DNA from: Malurus cyaneus samueli
Taxonomy: Eukaryota; Chordata; Aves; Passeriformes; Maluridae
Reading direction: 5' to 3'
NCBI GenBank assembly: GCA_009741485.1
Contig: CM019238.1
Span: forward strand, 11,615,030-11,679,029
Length of the DNA: 64,000 nt
This document shows, one piece after another, positions 13,503 through 28,632 of the stretch. The position numbers and the translations under genes were made by a program. The notes under the pieces were generated by a model that saw nothing but the letters and a program-made list of their open reading frames with translations, did not search any database and was not told where the DNA came from. The number at the start of each line of letters is the position of its first letter. The stretch's first letter is position 1.

Positions 13503-16500
13503 AAAGTTATCAAGAGGGATCACAAGGCACAATCTGTGTCTATTTTAATCCAGTCGAAGAACTTATTTACAGTTTAATTTAAATATTTATACATTCCAAA
13601 AGAAAATTGAGCACCTTTTTCAGAAAAAGCAATCATGTCTTAGTACTACAGCACCATGCCACAGTGGTCAAATTCCCACTCTCTTCTTTAGGGAGAACCA
13701 GCACAGGTAATACATGGAATAAAATCAAGGTGTAACACCTGTCCCTCATATCTTCCTCTACTGCAATCACTGGGATATGTTTCTGCAACAATTAATACCT
13801 TCTCTCTATCCACAAAAATGTCTCCAAATTAAAGTAAAAGGCAGTAGAAAATTTATACTTTTAAACAGCTAAAAGTCAATTTGAATTTTATTAAAGACTT
13901 AGAGGAGAACTGAAGAGACCTAATATGGAAAATGATTTTTTAATCCCTTTAAGAAGTCCACCACTTTATCTGCCAAACCAGCAATACCAATTTAGAGAGC
14001 CTTACAAGTCCTATAGTCTAAACCTAAAAAGCCCACAGACTTCACTTTATAACCAAGCCTTTCAAGGTTATGCCCTGTAATGGGATTAGGTGAAGGAAAC
14101 ACTTGTACTTATGAAAATAATCCCTTGCCCTTCCCTTTAGAACCCCTTTTTCACTTTGCAGACTGGTCCTCTGCTCCCAAAGTCTCAAAACCAGACCCAG
14201 CTCTGGTCCCACCAGGTGCCACGCAGGAAAATTCTGCTGCTGCAGGTGCACATTTGTGGGTGGCATGATAATATTCAGTGCACATCCCATCGTGCAGCCA
14301 CCCCGCTGAAACGAGCAGGATCATTAGGGAATCTTCCTGATAAATGAAGCGGCTCTGAGTCGCTCAGGCCTGGCGGCATCTCTGCAAAAGCTCTGGTTTT
14401 TGGTTTGTTGATGGTTTTTTTTTGCTTTATAATTGTTGGCCAGTTTCACCCAGAGAGTTTCAGTCATGCGGATTTCAAGGGCACCCTCTTGGTGTTCTGG
14501 CCAGAGCCCAAGTTCCCGCAGGTGACCCCATCTGCTCGCTCACAGCCTCCAGCCCAGCCATGCTGTCCCCTCTGTCCCTGAGCAGCCCCCCAAAGCAGCA
14601 GCACTGGGGGACTCTGTCCTTGGCAATGGTGTCTGCTCCACCAGTTCCAGAGGGTTTAAATTGTCCACCTCCTACCAAAGCCTGGGGGGCTTGGGGCACC
14701 ATGAGACTCTACAGCATCTCTTCTGCCTACAAGAGGTTTAGTGGTGATTTATGGGGCTTAACCATTCCCCAAATCCCACCACTACAGGTGAAATAGTATC
14801 ACCTCTGCAATAGGGAGAGGCACACTCAAGAGCTGTTAAGAACCAAATCCTACAAATAACTCTTCTGTCCCTGGCAGCGCTACATGAGTTTTTTCCCCCT
14901 CCACACCAAAGAAGTTTACTGGGAAACTTATCAACTCTGTAGCTACATACACACAGCACTGTGAGGAAAACTCAGTGTGGGGAAAACTAACTAACCCCAC
15001 CTCAGCCAGACCCAGGACTGCAGACCCCAGGGTAGATGACACCACATTTTCAGGAACATGTTATCTGTTCAGCCAACAGAGACACACACAGTAAGCATTT
15101 CCATTTTGCTGTGAAACGTTGTAATGCATCTTTTTTAAAAAGATTTTTGCAAGAATCAACTTGGAAGAGTTTCAGTAACACGCAGGGACAAGATAAGAAC
15201 ACCCATGCATTGCCAGCGGGTTCTGCCCCACATCACAAACTGGTGCCAGCACCAGGCCTCCCAAAAGCCAGCAGGCACCAAGCTGGTCCAACAGGCTTGT
15301 ACCAACAGCATGAAGTTTCCCCCAATTGCAGACTTTCTGGCTCCAGAGGCAGTTCTACAAGCTCCTTCTTCTCCCAACAGAGAACGTCTCTTTCCTTTAA
15401 CACTGGCCAGGAGGAACACCAAATACAACCAAACCCCTAAGAACAACCACATCTCTGACCCAATGAGGGGACAAAGCCATGACACCACTTAAGAACACCA
15501 GTATCTGTATTTGCTCCCATGTCTCATTACATTTTCCTGCCTAACCTCAAGGCCTTTTGTTTCTTGCAATGGTGCCACTGGATTTACTGCTACAGACAAC
15601 TTTGGGAGACACTTCCCATAATAATTAGCCAGAGCTGAGAGAAATCTCAGTTCTGTGATGCACAGTTACTTTGGATGCTGCCCCCATTCAGTGTGCCAAA
15701 AGCTTTGAGGCTTCCACAATCAATCAAGTGACCCAAGTCAGTCATTCATGACCAGGAAAAGGCACATTTCTCCTTTCTCACCACCGGTGCCAAGAAACTG
15801 AGACAATCCCCTCCTTTCTGCCACCACCATCAGGCCATTCCACCAACCTCCCAAGTGGCAAATCCGGAGCACTGAAAGCATCAACTGTGCCTGTACCTTC
15901 CCCCTTCCCTCTCTGTGATTTCTGGATGCTGCAGGAGCGAGCAGGGATGGTGGAACAGAAGACAAACAGGAGCAGGGGCAAACTGAACAAGCACTCCAAT
16001 GGGATCCAAGGGAAGAAAGAACTAAACAAGGAGATTATCTATTTACCTGCTTACTACTTATTAAGGAGCACAGGCCGCCAGTACAAAGGAAAGGAAATTT
16101 TGGGAACCTATATGCTCACAGGAAAGCACCATTGCATTAAATCCAAATTAGACATATCACAACCGCCATCCTGAGTATTCCTACTGTTCCAGTGAAGGAA
16201 TCTGCACTCCAAACCTGTAATTCCCAGAAAAAACAGAGGCAGACTACGAACAGAATTAAGAGCAGATACTGCAGGATGACTGCTGCAGGCAGCAAGATTC
16301 TTCATGGGCACACCCTCCAGGCTGATCCCATCAGACCCTACCACAGTGGGGTGATGCTCTGCACCTGGAGCTGAGCATTACACAGGAAATCAGGACAGGG
16401 TTTCCTCCAGACTAACAAAGACTCCACTTTTAAACAAAACCAAAGGCCCCTACAGACCAGCCCAGGTAACTAGCAATCTAACAGGCAGACTCTCCATGCC

Positions 16501-18084
16501 TGAAAAGATAAATACATGTGCAAAGCAATCAGACATAGGTGGAAGCTGGAAAGTCTGCTGGAACAGTCATCCCTCATTTACTTGTTTCCAGACAAGGCTA
16601 CACAGCCCCAAGACAGCGACTACAGTCTGCTTTATACAGCTGCCAAGGAGTTCAAATCACTCTTACAAAAGGTCTCACTTTTCGATCATCTCAACTATAA
16701 ATGCAGGAATTCCCACCCTTGTCAAGCCAAGCTGCACTTAAGAAAATTCGTCTCTGCTCCTGACTGAATCCTTCTCCCTGCTCTCATGATGTTTCCCAAA
16801 TGGGCCTTGCACTCCTCCAAGCTGCTTCCCCTTCTCTCAGGATTCTCACACCAGTGCTGTGATTTCCTTCCCTTCCCACCAGCACACATGACCCAGGTTG
16901 GTCAGGCCATCCCCTAAAAACCTCAGTTCAAGAATAGCCAGGCTGGCCCTGCTTGGAGCCAGCACAGCTTTCCTGCTCACACACCCTCAATCCCACACCT
17001 ACTGCTGCTCTGAAGGCAGCTTTTATCTGCCCAGAAAGGCCTTAGACTGCGTCTGTTACGGCACTAAGTAGAGGTGCTAAATAACCAGTTGTCAGCTGAA
17101 CGCTGCTAAATTGAGAACACAAAATAAAATTAAAGACAACGTATTAAAATGGGCAGAAACACTTGAAAGGGCTGTTGTGCATTTAAGAACGTCTCTTCCT
17201 TTATTTTTAAACATTTGGAAGTTGCAGTCCAAATAATTGCTTGTCAAGACTTTTTTTTGGAGAATAACTGTAGCTATTCAGCAAGCTGTGTAATTAGGTT
17301 ATTAAAAGTATAATATCATTTCAAAGGTTTTGAGAGAGTAGACCTCTACCTAACACAAAATCATCACAGCTTCATTTTCCTCCCTCTCTCCTGGCTTCAA
17401 TCCCAAGTCACAAGTCCTAGTGACCTCTCAGAAGTCAGCTGGGACAATGTAGATTGTTGGCAGGATGAGGAACCATCGCTCTGAACTCCTGAGCAGGTAC
17501 ATGCACCGCTCCCATTCCAACTCAGGAAAGCATGTCTGGTATCCAACAAGAAAAAAAAAATACAAAGCCAAAAGCTGCAGACAAAATCCCAGCTCTCTGA
17601 GCCTGATTTCCCTTCCCTCTCAGGCAGTGGGCTCAGGACAAGGAGCCTCCCATTTCTTTGGAGGGCACAGCTAAGACCAAGCACAGACAGACCTGTCTCT
17701 GGGGAAGGAAGGGAATCCCTGACCCACGGCTACAGCTTTGCAGGCCAGGCCCATCTCTGGGGAAAGAGAAACACATATCACTGCAAGCTGTACAGCAAAA
17801 CAGAGCACATGTTATGCAATTTCCATTTCTGCTGACAAACAACATATTTATAGGACAGGTAAAATAAACTACACAGCCTGCAAGGCTCAGCAGCCTGAAA
17901 TTGGGAAGCCGATAGACCCAGAGGGCGAGGAATTGGCTCCTGATGTTAGCAAATGGGATGTCACAAAAATTAGACAATTACAATTTAAAGCAGTGGGGAA
18001 GACAAAAGAGCAGGAATCACAATAGCCAAGTCTGATGAAGAGCTGCTCCTTGGGTACAGGACGATAATGACGCTAAGCATTTTT

Positions 18085-18100
18085 CTACTAGATGGCAGTG
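18085..18100 (+). promoter_or_regulatory. CTCF-like motif in HS6ST2 intron 1
   Basis: The sequence CTACTAGATGGCAGTG closely matches the CTCF core as commonly written (CCACNAGRKGGCAG type), with one clear mismatch. It sits about 1.1 kb into intron 1, just outside the CpG island. A single motif match is weak evidence of binding. Confidence 0.4.
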
Positions 18101-19021
18101 TAGTGTCACACTATATAAAAGGAAATCTAGAAAGAAATTGCTTTGTATTTCAAGTGAATCTGTGCTTAGACTTGACTTCAGATAGCATGATATATAACAG
18201 TAGCCCCTTTGTAAAGGGACCTGCCATTAGTCTCAGGGCAACAGGAGTGATACTCTAATTTCTAATTTCCCAGCGAAAGAAAGCGAAAAGACACTGAAAC
18301 CCTGAGCAGTTCTGCTACACGCTGCAGCTGTGTGCACAGACACAGACAAGCTCCTGAGTCTGTTACAGCCAAAGGCAGGCTCTGATCAAACAGAGCAGAG
18401 GAAGCAGATCCTCACTGCTCAGGGGAAAAAGCCAGCTGGGTTTCTGAAAGGCAGGGGCAGCATTCAGGCAATCCCCTGGCTAGGGTCAGGGGAGGTTGGC
18501 AACTTCACAGTGAGGTGCAGGGATGGAGAGCAGTGCCACTAAAATGCAAAAGGCAAACACAAAATAATCATGGTTAGGGCTGAAGAATAACGCAAATATT
18601 TACAGGTAACACAGCCATAACAGTAACCTTTACTTTGTAAAGCCGCCATCCCCATACACCAAACTTCAGGTGCCAAGGAGACACGGTGGCTCACCAACAC
18701 TCCCAAAACCAACACTAATTCCTGGCGTACACAGGAACTACAGGAGCTCAGTACAACCAAAGATGGAAAAGCTCAGGCGGAAGCTCGCAGGCAGGCGAAG
18801 CACCCTCGCTCCTGCCGCTCCGGGTCTCCCCGAGCTGTGGGGCTGCCAGGCCTGTTCCTGTGTCACCGGGCTCGTCACCCCCGGGCTCCCCGCACCAGCG
18901 GGACATCACTTCCATCACCTCCCTGCCGGCGGAGCGGGGCACGCTGTGCTGGCTCTGCAGAGCTCGGGGCACGCTGCACCCAGCGCGGTGCCGCTCCCGG
19001 AGCTGCCGCCCGCTCGGTGCC

Positions 19022-19048
19022 GGGATGCTCGGGATGCTCGGGATGCTC
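19022..19048. repeat. Short tandem repeat, 9 bp x 3, in the intron 1 start
   Basis: Three exact copies of GGGATGCTC run in tandem about 135 bp into intron 1, inside the CpG island. No function is evident. Confidence 0.85.
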
Positions 19049-19175
19049 GGGACACAGCGCGCCCCGCTCCCGCCGCCGCAGCATCCCCGGCACGGCTGCG
19101 CCCCGCGGGGCCATCGCCCGTCCCGCTGCACACCGGGGAGGGAGCGGGGCCCACGGGGAGCCCTCCGGGGCACGG

Positions 19176-19181
19176 CCTCAC

Positions 19182-19184
<3 letters not shown>
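19176..19184 (-). other. HS6ST2: Splice donor of HS6ST2 coding exon 1
   Basis: On the minus strand the exon ends CCAG and the intron begins GTGAGG, a near-perfect U1 match. The cut falls after the second base of a codon (phase 2). Without splicing the frame would hit TGA within the donor itself, so the exon cannot be read through. This matches the position after RLRPSR where mammalian HS6ST2 is spliced. Confidence 0.93.
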
Positions 19185-20850
<1,666 letters not shown>

Positions 20851-21049
20851 TCACCGCAGCGGAGCGGCTTTGGCCCGAGGAGCGGCACATCCTCGGCAGT
20901 GCGTTCGTGGCCCCGTGCCCGTTCTGGCCCTGTGCCCGTTCTGGCCGCCCCGGTGCCCGCTGGCCGCACGTGGCGCAGGGCGGAGGGTGCGGATCCACAG
21001 GGAACATCCCGGTTAGTGGCAGTGGCAGTCTGCGGTGTCACCGTCCCGC

Positions 21050-24000
21050 CCGTCCATCACACACACTCCCATCGCCGGGCACCGAGCTGTCCACTTTCTC
21101 TCCACACCTCACACCAAAACGCAGCGTTTTGGGTTTTTTCTGGTTGAGGTACTCATTGGCTGGTTTTTCTGGATGCCCCAAGTGGTGTCTGTTGATTCAG
21201 GTAGCAAATACCTGCACTATCTCTGTCAGCATATTTCAAAACCTCTCTGCACAACGAGAGTGTTCTGTAAATAAAACAATAACAACAAGGACTCTGTGGA
21301 TTTATCTCTGATTACAGTCCTGTGTATATTTATATGCAAATGATGTTTAGCCTTCCAGCTGCTGGCGGCTGTTCAATGAGGCCTGTGGTGGGAGCACAGG
21401 GGTGCTCACCCCATGTTCACCCCGTGCCATTCCACAGGGACACCCCCAGCCACATGCCAAGACCTGGCAGGGCTGTGGAGCACAACACATTCACTGAGCC
21501 TGAGGCTTTCCTTTCTCTCTTGGAGCAATTGATGTGGCAGTTAATGCCTGTGAGCACTGAAGCCTTGCAAGAAAAAAGCAATTAAAAAATGAGGTTTCTG
21601 GCTAAAGGAGGTTTTAACCCCATCGCCAGTGTCCTGTCCCTCAAGGAAAAGCAGCCACCCCCAGTTTGACTGATGTGCTCCAATATTTAACTGATGGGCT
21701 CAGCTGCAGATGTTACACAGAGGTGCTGCATTTCAGGAACCCCCCGATCTCAGGTACGGCTGGAAATGTCTGAGCTTCTCCTTCCCCTCCCCAGCGCAGT
21801 ACCTCAGCTTTTGTTTCCCTGTCCCTTGTGATGCCTCTGTTTCTTTGCCTGACCAATCAGCCTAGAGCTGAGTTTTCCAATATGCACAGCAGGCAGCGTA
21901 GAAAATAATTTGTGAACACTCTCCCAGACCTTTATTCGTCATAAAAAAAAAGGCTTGCTTCCTTTTTTCCTCCTCTCAAGCAATTCTCTAAATAATTTCA
22001 GCAGGTACATGTGGTGTTTGGAGGTGATGTCTTTATGGTTGCATCCTTGAGCAACCTATCCCATCTTTCCTATTTTTTCCAGTTGTCCGTAATAGTTTGA
22101 AAACATTTACACCCACAATAATATGCAGTTTGATCACAAAGATTCCAGGCATGAGAACTATTGAGTCAATTTGCTTCTGTTTGGATCTCCCAAATGGATG
22201 GATTGCACCATTTAATGAAAACTGTGTTCTGAAATTCAGGCCTTAAAATTATAAAGATGTTTCTGTGCTTTATATCCATCACTCTCTCACAGTCATTCAT
22301 ATTAAAAAATATGTTTGCCTCCAGTTTTATTTATTTTACATTATGAAATAACAAAGATGTGTTGTGGGTTAAAACCAATCCTGAATGCTAATACATGGGA
22401 ATTAAAGGGAGAGAATAACAATGGCCTAATGTCTGTGCTAAATGAATATATCCCATAAAAGATATGATGCATACTGGGTTGGTGTTCCCAGCAGAGCCAT
22501 TATTTTGGAATGGGCTAAACAAACAATGATCATCCTTTCAGTAATGAGTGATGGTCTCCAGTCTGCTGCCTTCTCACTCACAGTATGTAAATGATGCTCT
22601 CAAGCTTTGATCCAGGGACACAAAACATTTGCTTAGGCACTAAAGAAATGAAAATCGCCCCAAACTAGATAAAAGTAGGACAGAGCAGAGCTGTTAAGGT
22701 TTCACAGCACAGGACAGATTCGATGGCTGCTGGGGCAGCTTGTTTAAGTTAAGAGATCAAGCAAAAACTGAGCATCTGGTAACACCAGTGGAAAATAACC
22801 TCTGCCTCCTTCTGCACACATGGTATCCCCAGAGACCCCAAACACATGATCCCTGTTCCCACTGCCCCCAGAGACCCCAAACACATGATCCCTGTTCCCA
22901 CTCCCGACACACAACTCTGTTCTGCTGGCACAGGGGGTCCCCTCACCCCATGTCTCAGTGCATGTCTCATGCCTCTGCTGCTGGCTGGTCCCTTCTGCAG
23001 CCGCCCTGTCAGTACAGCAGGGCCAGGCTGAGCTGGTGAAGGATCTCATTTTGGGCTGACCCTTTCTTATTACCCGCGGGAACGTTCAAAAGGTCAGGGG
23101 TTTGTGTGCAAAGGCACCAGGTGTTTGCCCAGAGACAGATCAATAAAACACCTTGTGCCTCAAGCCCTAAATTGATCTTTGCTGCTTTAGAAAACTGTTG
23201 TTAGCTCATTGGTCAGGGCTGACCATCACATCCCTGTGTATTTCCCGAAAACCTTTGTTTCCACAGCAGCTGAATTTCACCTCTGCATGTGGCTGGCAAA
23301 TGGTGACTGCTTGGCTCCAACAAAAAGAAAACATACATCGGCTTTGAGATAAGCAGGATCTTGATGTGTAGAACAGAGCTTTACTGGGCATAAATGCCTC
23401 CAGCTTACTGAAAGGAACAAGGTTTCATATCAGGTCAGCCTGAGTAGGTCCCAGTGTCCAGTGTTTGGCACAGGAATGGGCAGGAGTGCAGCCAGCTTGA
23501 GCCCCGTGGGCAGAGGGGCAGGACTGAGCTGTGGCAGCCCTGGCCAGGCCTGGGGTAGCCCCCACTGCAGATACACCACAGCTGCTGGGAGGATGAAGTA
23601 TTTTTTGGATGAGAAAGGAAACCATATTTGCACAATAGCACAATTAGAATAACTTGATTAAAAGAAATGCAAACAAGCCATTAACTTTGCTTTATCTCCT
23701 TGTAATGTGATTCATCTCAGTATCTGTGCAGGAAGGGGGAGAAGATAGATGAAATAAGTACAGAGAAGCCTTCCATGTCATGAAAATAGCATATTTATTA
23801 AAATAACAAACACAACCATCACCAGCCCAGCTGCTGCAGCTTTTCTTTATGGAATTATCTCTCTTGTCTGGGACAGCTGATTGCTGGACAGGTTTGTGTC
23901 CAGGTTGTTCAAAACCACTTTTTCCATTAGGTGTCCTCAAAGTGATGAAGTAGATGCTCCAGCCTTGTCCCCAACTGTCCCAAGAGGACTTCTCCTCCAC

Positions 24001-27000
24001 CACTTCCGTAACATGTGCAAACCAGCAACTTTGATAATTTGAATTCTCCTTTGAGACTGGGTGAAACTGGATTATGGGGCCAAAAGGTATCACCAGGAGA
24101 TGGACAGCGTGAGGACACCACTCTGTTCCCTGAGGAAACAGGTCTTAAAATGCATGGAAAAGCTCAGAGCAATGACATGGTCATTGCATGGGAGGAGAAG
24201 CGAGGCCAAGAGCGACAAAATGTCTGGGAAAGGACCAAAGAAATGCTGTGATGAGACAGAGATGGAAACCTTGGTCGCACCTCACAAAATAAGGCCCTTA
24301 TCTAGAAAAAGTGTATGCAAATGAGAGAAGGCACGGAGCAGTGGGGTGATGAGTAAAGCTAATTAGAAAATGAGCCTTGATTATTCATGGACTTGACATA
24401 TCAGAGAGCAGCTAATCAAAGGAATAATACAAGTTTGCATATTCTTTGTGATGTGGGCATCAAAGCCTTGCTTCTTGTCACTTTGGCATCACCGCTGCTC
24501 GTTCCTAAAACCAAGCGCGCTTGATGCAAGTGCAACGCTTTGCTCCGTGTTAGTGGAAGGGTCTTGGAAAGGCTGAGGTGTTCAAAAGAGCTCTGTTTTC
24601 TTCCATCTATTGAACAGATCTTGCATTTATCTCTACTTATAGATCTCACCTCCCTAAATACAAACATTGCCCAAAGCTCCTGGGGTGTGTGGTAAACTGG
24701 GCAGCCTTTTAAAAGAGCTTGATTTTTGAGCCAAAGACCTGGATTCTCAAGGGACCCACCTTGCAAGATAATTGCAAGATAATCCCTTATGGTTTCCTTT
24801 TGCTTCTGACTGATTGCTAAATAAACTGTCTAAATGCCACGGGGAAGGTGGGCTTTGCAGGAGGTATTTGCACAGAACTTTCTGGGTGCAAGAAGCTTTC
24901 AGAAGTACCTCCTTCCCCAACACACGGCATCAGAACCTTTGGTCCAGGCTGTTCACTGAAGCAAATCTTGGATTTGTACCATCGCTTGGAGCCAGACAAA
25001 AGGCAGGCTGGCTTTCAAGTTACAAGGTATCAGCAGTATTTCCATTTCACACACAGATCTGGGCCCTGTTTTAAAGGTTTTAAAGGAGGACCCGTTGTGG
25101 GACTGACACCTGGCCATGTACCAAGTGTCTGGGCAACAGTTGGAGAGTGAATAAATGATACTGCCCCATCACCACTGATTCTTTCCCAGCATGAAACTGG
25201 CCAAGAATCTGCTGAAACATCAAATTCCCTTTTGATGAGGACAGCCTGGGACAACTCCAGGGAACAGGATCCATGGGGATAAAAGGACTCTTTCAAGTAT
25301 GCCTCTGAATCAGTGGGAAAAGTGAGAAGTTGGGATCACTCCTGCCACTGTTTGCTTGTCTGGACAATTACAGTGATGGGTATATTAATACCATCTGGCA
25401 TTAGATCCAAAGAGCAACCAGGCATTGAAAGAGATTACTGGTGAGGTGTGTGAAGAACCCTTTTGGAGGTGCTTGTGAGCAGACCAGGAGGAATTAGAGA
25501 GGGTGTGAGCCAACAAAGCCCAGGGCTGCAGACCATATGGTCCAAGGGACACTTTGTGCCCTCTTTGAAGATACATAATGCAAAACTGACTTAATATCTG
25601 ACCTAGTTCAGGACAAAACCTGCAGCATTTCCCTGGTTAAGGTAGGTAAGAGACTAAGATAATGTAGAGTGACCTTTAGCAGTGGTTTTAGACTGAAGCA
25701 AAAAAACTGTTAAAATACTCATAAAATTATTTGTTGAATCTTCCTAAAACCAAGGGGGAAATAATTTCACATGGCCCTGAAAGAACAGTGACAAAAGACA
25801 TATTACCTCATGGTATCTCAGTAGCTAGTCCTGTGTGGAATGAAAGCAATAAGATTTGGTCCAAAGGCATTCAAGACATTTGAAAGGTGAAATTTGCCCT
25901 TCACAGTGAAATTATTCCAGTTTAACAACACTGGCTTTGAAATAGATTTAGTTAAACTAGTACCACCTTTTGCCCAGACACTCTTCAATCCTAGAGTAGT
26001 TAGTATTAATTTAACTTAATTTGGTGTCATTCTGTGTACAGACTGCATCTTGGATGCTGTATAAATATTTGCTTATTGAAATTGATGCTGAATTTGGGCA
26101 ACACAGTCTTGTGGAATTAACCTATGTGACAGAGGTTCAGATGCAGAAGAAAAAAAAAAAATCTCAGGAAGAGGTCTTAAATTTCCACAGATGAGTTCAT
26201 GCAATTACCTAGTTTTTAAATGAACGGAAGAATAAGTGAAGGTGAAGCAAAAAGAACCTCAAGCATTACGAAATAAAAATAAAAGAAGCTTTGAGGACAG
26301 ATTCTTCCAGCAGCAGGGCTGATGAATCTGCAGGGAGTGATCCATAGTCCAGTGAAACAAAGAAACGCTCATTTCACAGTGAGGTTTTGCAACTGCAGAT
26401 TTACCGGGAATAGCAAATAAATAATTCACAGTTTCTGAAGATGCAAAGATAAATTTTCTTTCTTTTACTTCAAATCTAGTTCTGCCAGCTGCTAAAGGCC
26501 TACAGCAAACATCCCCCAAACAAAATAGAAAATGTGGGACAAAGCAGGGGTTTCGCATTCTGATTATGTACAAAAAGACTCCTAAAAAGGAAAAAGCTCT
26601 CCTTCCTCTGTACCCCCCCACCACACACTGCTCCCATGAGTCCACAGGGAAACAGAATATTTGTGTTATATTACTCTGAAACTTCTGGAAAAAGAAAACA
26701 AAAATGCAACCAAACATTTAAAATTTCACCACAACAAGATTCAGTAGAAAATCCCCAGCTGCACTGGATGTAAATAGAAGATATCAAGTACAGCAATTTC
26801 TAGTGGTTTCCTAAAACCACTCAGGGTTCATAGCATTACAGCACTTTGCAATAACTCACAGAAAACCGGGGCAGTGTGAATTTATACTTTCTGGTCCTAA
26901 ACTCTGCCACCTTGGCATGGGCCAGCTTTCCCCAGGCAGCCCGGGCCAGCCCTGTGCTTTCATTATGGATTCATGGGCTGCCCTGGAATCCCTCCGTGCA

Positions 27001-28400
27001 GAGATGCTGCCAGTCCTGCATGTGCCTGAGCTGCCACTTCACGGGATCAGAATAGCAGCAGCTATTTTAATCTGCTGCTGGAATACATCTGAAGAAATTC
27101 CTTGCAATCCCTCTCTTGTGCTCCCAGCTGACACAGGGCAGGGAGTGCACGTGCAGATCGTGTCCCCTCGCTGGGACAGGGATGGGTGTGGGGTACCCAC
27201 TCCATCCTGTGAGAGCCACTCCATCCTGGGAGGGCTGAGCCTCCTGCTCAGCACTTTGGGACTGCTGAATCCATGGAATGGGTGGCTGGGGACCAGCAGC
27301 ACACTGCAGCCTCCACGTCCCCTCTCCTGTCTGATGCCAGTATGAGCATCATCCAGGCTGAGGGCTCATGCTCCAACACTTGCCATGTGTATTAGGGCAT
27401 CTAACCAGCACTGCTGTGCAAGAATTGCCTGTTCAAAGGGATGGTGAAGGTGGGTATGATAATGCATGGGGCTGGGTCCAATCATTTTCCTGCCCATCTT
27501 TCCCTATTAAAGATAAGCAACACATAATGTTGGCCTTGAACACTAAGGGATGGAGGACAGCACCTCTCAGCATCAAAATTCAGGAGATTCCCTACATGGA
27601 TATGTGTCCTTCTACTGCACAGAGCTTTTATGGACCTGCCTAGGTCCCAACAGTGTTCCAGGAGTTCCCTCTAACTCTGAATTTTCGAGAGAGTGGATAA
27701 ATTAATCTGGCTGTGACACTATGCAGAACACTGTAACAACCAGAAGAAAAATAACTTACCAAAATTATTATTTTCTTTCATGCAAAGAATCAAACTTTAA
27801 ATGATTCCATCTGTCACTTTCATCTGCACCCTGTTTCATTGGCTGGATTTTGCTCATTAAGATAAATTTCAAGCCAGCAGATCATTTTTACCTTCAGGGC
27901 TTTGATGAAATGTGGTGTTTGGGACTTCCTCCCCTCCTCCATTTTTGACAGCCGTGACAGGGAATAAATGTTTCTCCCTTATGCTGCTTTGCAATTGTAT
28001 GGAATGGCTTTGACCTTCCAAAAGGGAAACACACTACATTCAAATTCCTCCTCCTTTCCCCATGGGACTAGGAGCTGGCCAAACCCTTCCAATAAAAGTT
28101 TTTCCAATTGACCTTGCATTATAAAACCTTGTTTTCTTTATTACTCCTTCTCCTCAAAACTTCCTCTAGCCCTTTCAAGAGGTGGGCTGGAGAGCTTCTG
28201 TACTGTGCAAATGGTTCAAACGTCTTTTGTTTCCTCCCTGAAAAGACATAAAAGCGATTTGTTGGATTCCTTACCTCATAACCAAACACAACAGTACACT
28301 GTGCACTCTGCATGTTACAGCTCCCCGTGCTTTCAGCCCCAATGACTTATTTTACTGTAAGTGTAATTATGCATTGGAGTGGTTTCATGAGGGATGTGAT
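21050..28400. other. HS6ST2 upstream flank, first segment (no gene seen)
   Basis: The CpG island ends and ordinary unique sequence follows. All open frames are short with no recognisable domain. The segment holds a 39-bp tandem duplication (22827-22904), an A14-type run near 26148 and AT-rich patches at about 22.0-22.5 and 25.7-26.3 kb. No repeat family was recognised with confidence. Confidence 0.6.
22827..22904. repeat. 39-bp tandem duplication
   Basis: Two nearly identical 39-bp copies containing AGAGACCCCAAACACATGAT lie head to tail (22827-22865 and 22866-22904). They differ only at the last few bases, so the duplication is recent. Confidence 0.9.
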
Positions 28401-28632
28401 AAATCATCTGCCACTTAAAGTCCTTAAATCAAGGCTGGGTGTTTTCAGTGGGGTCTTGCTCCGTGCCTGGAGCACACAGAGGCTGCCAGGGCACTTACAG
28501 GAGGGTTTATAATCACATGGTCATGGTCAGCCATGGTATTGAGGAATTAGGGGATGGGCGGGATGGCCTTTGTCATGCAGCATGTAGGATTAGCTGGACT
28601 TAATGGTCTGCTTTGGCCTTTAAATCTATGAA
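28400..28632 (+). mobile_element. CR1 LINE 3' fragment, diverged
   Basis: The right end (GGACTTAATGGTCTGCTTTG followed by GCCTTTAAATCTATGAAT) fits the 3' terminus of an older CR1 subfamily. The upstream part, with AAAGTCCTTAAATCAAGGCTGG, also fits this class. It is truncated and lacks coding capacity. The left edge is approximate. Confidence 0.6.

Larger units (their letters stand above)
1..19181 (-). other. HS6ST2: HS6ST2 intron 1 (5' part, continues left of window)
   Basis: This assignment follows from the donor at 19181 and the absence of any downstream HS6ST2 exon here. I looked for the strongly conserved segment after the junction (ITILRDPVSRYLSEW) and for the short alternative cassette known in mammalian HS6ST2, and recognised neither on the minus strand. 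Open frames are all short and unlike known proteins. Content is mostly unique, moderately AT-rich sequence with a CT microsatellite at the left edge, an A-rich tract near 5792-5818, an AT dinucleotide-rich patch near 12796-12820, and AT-rich blocks around 11.3-12.1 and 13.0-13.9 kb. No convincing CR1 was seen in this part. Confidence 0.85.
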
